Assembly (NCBI RefSeq): GCF_010183535.1 | Contig: NC_071330.1 | Location: 12,009,717 to 12,073,716, forward strand | DNA from: Caenorhabditis remanei | Lineage: Eukaryota; Nematoda; Chromadorea; Rhabditida; Rhabditidae | Reading direction: 5' to 3' | Length of the DNA: 64,000 bases | Shown here: positions 57,548 through 64,000 of the stretch, one piece after another | Layout: each line of letters opens with the position of its first letter | Numbering within the stretch: position 1 is the first letter of the stretch | Made by a program: the position numbers and the translations under genes | Notes under the pieces: generated by a model | Seen by the model: only the letters and a program-made list of their open reading frames with translations | Told to the model about the DNA's origin: nothing | Databases searched by the model: none

Positions 57548-57811
57548 ATGACGGAAATGGAGAAAGACATTGATGTAGGTTATTCTCTCTATGAATTCAT
57601 GAAACAATTTTTATTTCAGGAAAAATTTTCCGAGAAATACGCATCTCGAGAAGAAGAATTCAAGAAAAGGTTGCAAAATGTTCGAGATCAAATAAATGAA
57701 GAACGTGAGAGTTTCAAGATGGAAATTGAGAAATTGAAGAAAGAAGAGATAGAAAATGCGAAACAGGAAGCTTCTAAATTTCAAAATCTAGGTAGTTCGG
57801 ATAATAATTGA
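57548..57811 (+). CDS. Small coiled-coil protein
   Basis: Exons 57548-57574 (MTEMEKDID) and 57620-57811, about 72 aa; the 45-bp intron has GT-AG ends and is a multiple of three, so retention would add 15 residues. The protein is almost wholly Glu/Lys/Arg with heptad spacing: EKFSEKYASREEEFKKRLQ, then ESFKMEIEKLKKEEIENA. It has no Cys, no signal peptide and no known domain. It is a paralogue of the next gene. Confidence 0.6.
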   Translation: MTEMEKDIDVGYSLYEFMKQFLFQEKFSEKYASREEEFKKRLQNVRDQINEERESFKMEIEKLKKEEIENAKQEASKFQNLGSSDNN

Positions 57812-58164
57812 TAAGTTGAATCTTTTGGAATGTAATTGAATAAATATTTCAATATAACAGCATGAGTTTGAAATAAATTAACAGAAAAAAACAAAAATCA
57901 ATAGAACAATTTCTCGAAATTTTCCATGCTTAATCTGATAGTGAGTTGATTTTGACTGTTTCTAAGATTACCAAAACACAGTTCACGTGCCCAAGAGAAA
58001 TGATTTTGCATGAAAAAACTGAAAAATAAATTCCCTGGGTGATCTGAATTGAAATAACTTAATCAAAGACACAAAAATTCAAAAAATACGTGTTTGTCTG
58101 TGCCATCAGAGAAATAGAGCAGAAAAAGATGTTCTCCTTCCTAATTCCTGTTCACATACAGTAA

Positions 58165-58560
58165 TGCCGCACTCGCAGTTTTCAGTTGAAAATGGTCAAC
58201 TTTGTGAGTGTGCCACGGCTTCATTACATGTCTCACAATGTCAAATTTTATGCAGTTTGTAGATCAAAAATAGAGCTTCATTTTTGTAGTTGACAACTTT
58301 TTTGTTCGTTCACATCCTAAGAAGTTATCGATCGATGCGTTGCGGTGCTAAAAGAGGAAATTTTCGATCTGTATACTTTGATGAACTGTAACTGTTCAGG
58401 CAGGGTTTATACAAAAAAGTTGTCAATTACAAAAATAAAGCTCTACTTTTGATCTACGCATTTTATAAAAAATTGGCATTCTCAGATAATTAGTGAGGCC
58501 GCGACACACTCTCCAAGATGGTCATTCTCAAGTGAGAACTGTTTGCTCCGAGAATGTTGA
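58165..58560. mobile_element. Palindromic repeat of the TTGTAGTTGACAACTTTTTT family
   Basis: Arms: GTAGATCAAAAATAGAGCTT...GTAGTTGACAACTTTTT on the left and AAAAAGTTGTCAATTAC...AAGCTCTACTTTTGATCTAC on the right. Outer blocks GAGTGTGCCACGGC / GCCGCGACACACTC also pair. Relatives: 61365-61735 (full) and pieces near 33.6-33.9, 36.85, 43.45-43.85 and 51.3 kb. Confidence 0.7.
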
Positions 58561-58942
58561 AAATTTCCAACTTCAGACATATCTTATTTCAGATATAGAG
58601 CGCCTTTAACTCCATAGTAAACATGTACAATACTATAGTTTCTGTTATCTTCGATTCTACAGGAACGAATCAAAATCGATGAAAAACAAGCTGATAACCT
58701 GTTTTTGTTTTTTTTTCTTGACCGGAAGCACCATTTGTGTATAAAACGACCAACCGATAGTCAGGACACACTTGATTATTTTCCCTGAGTTCCTATTATA
58801 TTTTGTACTAAATTATTTTACTTCAAATGGTTTGTTCAGAACTGCTAAATAGTGTCCGATGAAATAGAATTCAGTTATTCGAAATTATTTTGAAATATTT
58901 TTTTACGGAGCGCGGTAAATCAACTACAAAAATGTGTTCCAG

Positions 58943-59137
58943 AATGACAAGCTCAACGAAAAGTACGCCTCGAGAAAAGAGGAATTCCAGAAAATCGTAC
59001 AAGGTGTTCGTGATAAAATGAAAGAAGATCGGGAGGCTTTTAAGATGGAAATCGATAAATTAAAGAAAGAAGAAATTGAAAATGCAAGGAATGAGGTGGC
59101 GAAGTTCAAGGTGCTCGATGAAAATCTGGATGAGTGA
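58943..59137 (+). CDS. Small coiled-coil protein, second paralogue
   Basis: Main exon 58943-59137 codes for NDKLNEKYASRKEEFQKIVQ, then REAFKMEIDKLKKEEIENAR (64 residues), clearly homologous to 57620-57811. No ATG is in frame within the exon. A lone ATG followed by a GT donor at 58827-58829 would join in frame and give a one-codon first exon, but this is a guess. Charged coiled coil, function unknown. Confidence 0.5.
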   Translation, partial: NDKLNEKYASRKEEFQKIVQGVRDKMKEDREAFKMEIDKLKKEEIENARNEVAKFKVLDENLDE

Positions 59138-59299
59138 GATAACTATTTTGTATACATTTTTTGTTTGTATATATATTCTTTTTTTTTAACTATTTGAAAT
59201 ACATTTATTTTTGGAAACTCTGCTCAAAAACATGACGGTGAGAAAAATTCTGAGGTTTTCTTCTTCTTCGCAACTGAACAGTTTTCTGGAAACATCCGA

Positions 59300-59366
59300 T
59301 TCCCACGGTCCTCCCGTCTTCACATACTGCTGAGAAAGGCATGGGAAACATGGGAACCCGTGGGAA
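59300..59366. promoter_or_regulatory. Cluster of four LAG-1/CSL sites, unassigned
   Basis: RTGGGAA matches at 59300-59306 (as TTCCCAC), 59341-59347, 59350-59356 and 59360-59366. The consensus is that of the Notch effector LAG-1. The cluster lies between the 3' end of the coiled-coil gene and the 3' end of the minus-strand REF-1-family gene, and resembles the upstream clusters of the twins. Confidence 0.55.
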
Positions 59367-59600
59367 TGCTAAATATGAACTTCATGACAGTGAGGTGTCT
59401 TTTCAATGTCTTTTTAGAATTCTCAAAACAAATATTTAAAAAAAAAACAGATTTATTGAAAGAAACTTTCAGATGGAGAGAAGTTATTGTTATTATAACA
59501 AATGACCGATTGAACAAAGGCAAGGAATGAAAAAATGACAGAGATAGATGGAAAGAGATCAATGAGAAAAAAAGAGGTTTTAAAAAAGAAGGAATGATAT

Positions 59601-60590
59601 TTAGTTGGTAAGATTCAATTCCTCATCTTCATCTTTGATTGGAGCAACAGTTGGTTCTTCCTCAGCAGGTTGCGCAACTTCCTCCTTCTTTACTTGAGAT
59701 TTCTGATTCAGATTAATGAAGTTTTGGATAATCATTCGATTCTGCCAAAACTGAATTCGGAGTTGAATTGTTGCAGGATCCATTGGTACCATTGGGAATG
59801 GAGTTGTCATCCATGGAAACATTGGAACCATTGGAAGAGGTAGAGGGGATCCAGTCGGTAGTAAATTTGGGAGTCCTGGGGTGAGAAGTCCGATTGGTTG
59901 TTGAGCAACTACTGGAACCTGTTGGAGAAGTGGTGGAGATGGAGACAAGGTTGGCAGTCCTGGTGAGAGAGTTGGAGAATGAGATGAAGATGTCGGGGAA
60001 GTTGGAGCCACAGTCTGAGCATTTACTTGACCAACTGGAGCAGATGTAACGGCGTTGTTGGATGGAAGAGTCCGAATGTAATCCAGAATAGTATTCACCA
60101 CGTCCAGTTTCTCCAATCTTTTCGAATTTCTATCTCCGAGTTCATTCCGAATAATGAACTCCCTTATACTGTCGATTGCAGAGTTTATCTTATTTCTTCT
60201 CATCTGCTCTCTATTAGCTTTCACCACCTTTTCCATATCTTTTGGCATCTTTCCTCCTTCACTTTTCCGCCGTGCTTCAACTGGGTACTTGGACTTCAGA
60301 TCAACTTGGTTTAGAGTCTCGGCCACGAGCATCAGTATGGCCGGTTGTCTGAAAGTTAAGGAAGGTTTAGTAAAAGCTGAACAAAAGTTCAAGAATTTTC
60401 ATTTTTTATGTTATCGATAGAAATAGAAATTCAGAACTCACGATCCGAGATCTTCTTCCTGTCCATATCCTCTCTGGATCAGCTCCTCTTTGATATCTCC
60501 AACTGCTGCATTGAATGCATTATTTCTCCGTTCTTCTGCAAGTTGCTTCCTCGACTTCTCCTTTTGAACAATTGGTGAGATAGACTCCAT
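59601..60590 (-). CDS. REF-1-family transcription factor with two bHLH domains, minus twin
   Basis: Exons on minus: 60590-60442 and 60348-59601 (about 298 aa). REF-1-family proteins (REF-1, HLH-25 to HLH-29 in C. elegans) are nuclear repressors with two bHLH domains and act as Notch targets. Seen: bHLH 1 at about 12-65 (RKQLAEERRNNAF; helix 2 AILMLVAETLNQV), with the intron falling in its loop; bHLH 2 at about 93-144 (NREQMRRNKINSAID; EKLDVVNTILDYIRTL), keeping the Glu and paired Arg of E-box binders. A Pro/Ser/Thr-rich C-terminus ends EELNLTN; no WRPW/FRPW co-repressor motif is visible. It lies head-to-head with the plus twin; four LAG-1 sites lie upstream. Confidence 0.88.
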
Positions 60591-60828
60591 TTTGATGGTT
60601 CTGCTGGAAATGTAACAATTGTGGAAAAGACATTGAAAGAAGAACGAAGGTGAAAGAAGAATATATCAATTTGACGGTAACAATAATATAAAAAAGGGAA
60701 GAGAGAAAAAGTAGTTGACCGATCGGGACGACGGATGGATATAAGAATGATTCTGATTCTTGTCCATCCTTTTTCACCTCTTCTCAAAGGGGGCGTGTCC
60801 TCTGAGTACCGTGAGAACATCAGTCAGA

Positions 60829-60902
60829 TTCCCACGGTTGCTCATTGTCACAGATGGGAAAGAACGCGTGGGAATATACCTGGTTATGGGTGAGCATGGG
60901 AA
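60829..60902. promoter_or_regulatory. Four LAG-1/CSL sites upstream of the minus twin
   Basis: RTGGGAA matches at 60829-60835 (TTCCCAC), 60854-60860 (ATGGGAA), 60868-60874 (GTGGGAA) and 60896-60902 (ATGGGAA), within 74 bp and about 240-310 bp before the ATG. Such density is far above chance for a 7-mer and fits direct Notch control of REF-1-family genes. Confidence 0.7.
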
Positions 60903-61364
60903 CCCGTGGATAAGACACTCGAGTTATATGAACTGTGAGAAAATAAGGGTGTGAAAGAGACTGGGGATAGAAAGAAACTAGAGACTAACAAATAAATGAT
61001 TAAGGAAATTTCAGACGATCAATAACTGAAAAATGGTTTTTTCTGTTAGTGAAGTCGAATTAAAGTGTAGACACAATTATTATGAACTAGGACACTTTAA
61101 CTGTTTTACTTTTCAGAAAACGAACTAAAGAGAAATGGAGGTTTTTGTAGTTCTGAGAATATTTTGAAATCATAGATAGTAGAGTTTCATTTCAGAAAGA
61201 TTTCTATTGAGTGATTGAGACTTGATAGGTTTCAAATCGCCAATGGTTTTGGTGCTGTTTTGGTGCTGTTTTGAGCGGGTTGGGTGTCTCTAGTTACTTT
61301 ACGTACTAATGAAATCGGGAACTTTTCCATTACTGGCAATAAAGGTTCAGATGTCTGAACTGAG

Positions 61365-61735
61365 AGTGAGCCCCTGGGGTATCACAGTTTGTCCCATACT
61401 GTCTGTTGTTTGAGTGATTTGTACATCAAATGTAGAACTCCATCTTTGTAGTTGACAACTTCTTTGTACGTGCTATCCTTCAAGAGTTATAGGCAACATC
61501 TCAATAATTTCTAGATTTTTTTTTTTAGATTTTTTTGAAATGTGTCGATTCGAGGGAGTGAATACTTCAGTGATTTTTATTTAACCCTCTTGCCAGTGAC
61601 CGAACAAAAAAGTTGTCAACTTCAAAATTGAAGCTCTACTTTTGATCTACAAAGTTCGTAAAGAGTTGGTGTAATAGGACTATTCGTAACAGCGTGGCTC
61701 AACCTCAAAGTACACCGCTTTTCCGTCAAGAGCCG
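61365..61735. mobile_element. Palindromic repeat between the twin genes
   Basis: Arms include TTTGTAGTTGACAACTTCTT and AAAAAAGTTGTCAACTTCAA with matching AGCTCTACTTTTGATCTAC / GTACATCAAATGTAGAACTC. Same family as 58165-58560. It lies in the loop of the twin-gene palindrome. Confidence 0.65.
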
Positions 61736-62015
61736 ACATCTTTAACCCAGTACTGTATGTACTGATTACATCGTAGAATCTTCTAACCATGGATTTTCTC
61801 AAGAAATCATCTCATAGTTACCTTATTGGCAAAGTTTGCTGAAAAGATTCTCACAGTTCAATTAATAGAGGAATTCAACATTTCTCTGTACATTGCCATT
61901 CGCCTATTTTTTTCCGATTCTAATCACTCTATCAGTTCACTACTAATTTCTGAAAACCAGTCTTTCACACTCTCGTTTTCCACAGTTCATATAACTCGAG
62001 TGTCTCATCCACGGG

Positions 62016-62089
62016 TTCCCATGCTCACCCATAACCAGGTATATTCCCACTCGTTCTTCCCCATCTGTGACAATGAGAAACCGTGGGAA
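62016..62089. promoter_or_regulatory. Three LAG-1/CSL sites upstream of the plus twin
   Basis: RTGGGAA matches at 62016-62022 (TTCCCAT), 62044-62050 (TTCCCAC) and 62083-62089 (GTGGGAA). The fourth position, around 62055-62064, reads TTCCCCATC, so one extra C has destroyed the site that the minus twin keeps as TTTCCCATC. Confidence 0.7.
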
Positions 62090-62331
62090 TCTGACTGATG
62101 TTCTCACGGTACTCAGAGGCCACGCCCCCTTGGAGAAGAGGTGAAAAAGGATGGACAAGAATCAGAATCATTCTTATATCCATCCGTAGTCCCCATCGGT
62201 TGTCTACTTTTTCTCTCTTCCCTTTTTTCATTTTTTTACCGTAATCCGTCAAATTGATCTATTCTTCTTTCACCTGCTTCATTTTTCAATGTAGTTTCCA
62301 CAATTGTTACATTTACAGCAGAGCCATCAAA

Positions 62332-63321
62332 ATGGAGTCTATCTCACCAATTGTTCAAAAGGAGAAGTCGAGGAAGCAACTTGCAGAAGAACGGAGAAAT
62401 AATGCATTCAATGCAGCAGTTGGAGATATCAAAGAGGAGCTGATCCAGAGAGGATATGGACAGGAAGAAGATCTCGGATCGTGAGTTCTGAATTTCTATT
62501 TCTATCGATAACATAAAAAATGAAAATTCTTGAACTTTTGTTCAGCTTTTACTAAACCTTCCTTAACTTTCAGACAACCGGCCATACTGATGCTCGTGGC
62601 CGAGACTCTAAACCAAGTTGATCTGAAGTCCAAGTACCCAGTTGAAGCACGGCGGAAAAGTGAAGGAGGAAAGATGCCAAAAGATATGGAAAAAGTGGTG
62701 AAAGCTAATAGAGAACAAGTTAGAAGAAACAAAATGAACGCTTCAATCGATAGTATAAGAGAGTTCATTATTCGGAATGAACTCGGAGATGGAAATTCGA
62801 AAAGATTGGAGAAACTGGACGTGGTGAATACTATTCTGGATTACATTCGGACTCTTCCATCCAACAACGCCGTTACATCTGCTCCAGTTGGTCAAGTAAA
62901 TGCTCAGACTGTGGCTCCAACTTCCCCGACATCTTCATCTCACTCTCCAACTCTCTCACCAGGACTGCCAGCCTTGTCTCCATCTCCATCACTTCTCCAA
63001 CAGAATCCAGTAGTTTCTCAAAAACCAATCGGACCACTCACCCCAGGACTCCCAAATTTACTTCCAACTGGATCCTCTCTACCTCTTCCAATGGCTCCAA
63101 TGTTTCCATGGATGACAACTCCATTCCCAATGGTACCAATGGATCCTGCAACAATTCAACTCCGAATTCAGTTTTGGCAGAATCGAATGATTATCCAAAA
63201 CTTCATTAATCAGAATCAGAAATCTCAAGTAAAGAAGGAGGAAGTTGCACAACCTGCTGAGGAAGAACCAACTGTTGCTCCAATCAAAGATGAAGATGAG
63301 GAATTGAATCTTACCAACTAA
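62332..63321 (+). CDS. REF-1-family transcription factor with two bHLH domains, plus twin
   Basis: Exons 62332-62480 and 62574-63321 (about 298 aa). The first exon protein (MESISPIVQKEKSRKQLAEE) is the same as in the minus twin. Differences are few: REQVRRNKMNASID for REQMRRNKINSAID in bHLH 2, and scattered Pro/Ser changes in the tail (for example LLQQNPVVSQKPIG). Basic-region Glu 97 and Arg 100/101 are intact. A poly(A) signal AATAAA lies at about 63463. Homology with the minus twin continues through the intron, the 3' flank (to about 63500) and upstream to about 61965. In C. elegans hlh-28/hlh-29 are also near-identical neighbours, but orthology cannot be settled here. Confidence 0.88.
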
Positions 63322-63874
63322 ATATCATTCCTTCTTTTTTAAAACCTCTTTTTTTCTCATTGATCTCTTTCCATCTCATTCTGTCATTTTTTGAATCCTT
63401 GCCTTTATTCATTCTGTCATTTGTTATAATAACAATAACTTCTCTCCATCTGAAAGTTTCTTTCAATAAATCAGATTTTTTTTCTAGTTTTGTTTTGAGA
63501 ATTCCAAAGACATTTTTCGAGGTTCCTCCTTTCCATATTCGGTTCGATTTGGCAAGTCGTGAAAGAGAAGAAGCTGAAATGAAGAGAAAAACTAATATGT
63601 TTTTCATTCAATAATTGGTAAAGTATAGTGAGTTCGCAATGTGAATAAAACATATAAAACCGAAATGATGAACAATAAATGGGGGCAAGGAAAAAATATG
63701 ACAACAAAATCAATACGAGGTAACAATAAATACAACCGGAGTGAAATGAACAACGGAATCGAAAAATTATTAAACAAAGGAAAGCTACTAGAACTATTAT
63801 GAAGACGTGACGACGGCTTAGCGCTTGTTGAAGTGTCGGTTGGCTATCTAAAATTATGAATTTGTACAAAAAAT

Positions 63875-64000
63875 TTACTTTTTGAAACTTGCTCTAGCAT
63901 ACTTTTTATCGTATACGTAGTCTCCCTCATAGGACGACGCCACTTTCGCTTGTCGACGTGGCATCCTAGTTGCTGGCTCTCCATAGTCTTCCACGTCCTC
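63875..64000 (-). CDS. 3' end of a gene running off the window, unrecognised
   Basis: On minus, an open frame enters at 64000 and stops at TAA 63877-63875 (41 residues): EDVEDYGEPATRMPRRQAKV then ASSYEGDYVYDKKYARASFK. It is acidic then basic with several Tyr; no domain can be named from this piece. The 3' flank (63520-63870) is AT-rich and lacks coding signs. It converges with the plus bHLH twin. Confidence 0.45.
   Translation of the reverse strand, partial: EDVEDYGEPATRMPRRQAKVASSYEGDYVYDKKYARASFKK

Noticed and set aside
1..64000. CRISPR arrays, bacterial operons, tRNA or rRNA genes
   Set aside because: The window is a nematode nuclear genome; no regular direct-repeat array with unique spacers and no convincing tRNA A/B-box cloverleaf were seen.

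Overview
The window is nuclear DNA from a Caenorhabditis nematode. Evidence: short introns with TTTTCAG-type acceptors, an AT-rich background, many fold-back repeats, and proteins recognisable as worm families (ZIG-8, a CX-module protein, REF-1-type double bHLH proteins). The species cannot be named from sequence alone; remembered C. elegans gene order (dhhc-8 next to zig-8) suggests synteny with the C. elegans Y39E4B region.

Layout. 1-8.8 kb: no convincing gene, many low-complexity tracts. 8.85-11.3 kb (+): a HEXIM-family gene (P-TEFb inhibitor) with a TATA box. 12.3-14.7 kb (-): a small Cys-rich membrane protein with a Q/Y/P/G-rich tail. 15.0-16.8 kb (-): a secreted, probably GPI-anchored CX-module protein with Gly/Asn/Gln repeats. 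17-23.7 kb: intergenic, with several fold-back elements. 23.7-31.7 kb (+): a ZDHHC5/8-type palmitoyltransferase whose intron 7 holds a 2.56-kb hAT-like palindrome with a second palindrome nested inside. 32.4-44.0 kb (+): zig-8, a two-Ig GPI-anchored neuronal surface protein with giant introns full of palindromes.

44.5-57.0 kb is an accessory region. A three-gene unit (two genes of family B, then one of family A, both unrecognised) is present twice in inverted orientation: 49.2->45.2 kb on minus and 52.9->57.0 kb on plus. The spacer holds a broken LINE and a second copy of the last zig-8 exon.

57.5-63.4 kb has two small coiled-coil genes and a near-perfect head-to-head pair of REF-1-family (two-bHLH) genes. 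Their upstream regions carry clusters of RTGGGAA, the LAG-1/CSL (Notch) binding consensus, and an unassigned third cluster lies at 59.3 kb. The window ends inside a minus-strand gene.

The strongest leads are the LAG-1-site clusters on the twin REF-1-family genes, the inverted B-B-A cluster with its two-codon first exons, and the nested palindromic transposons whose second arm preserves the empty site. All gene models were built by hand from reading frames and splice signals; exon lists are given in each entry.
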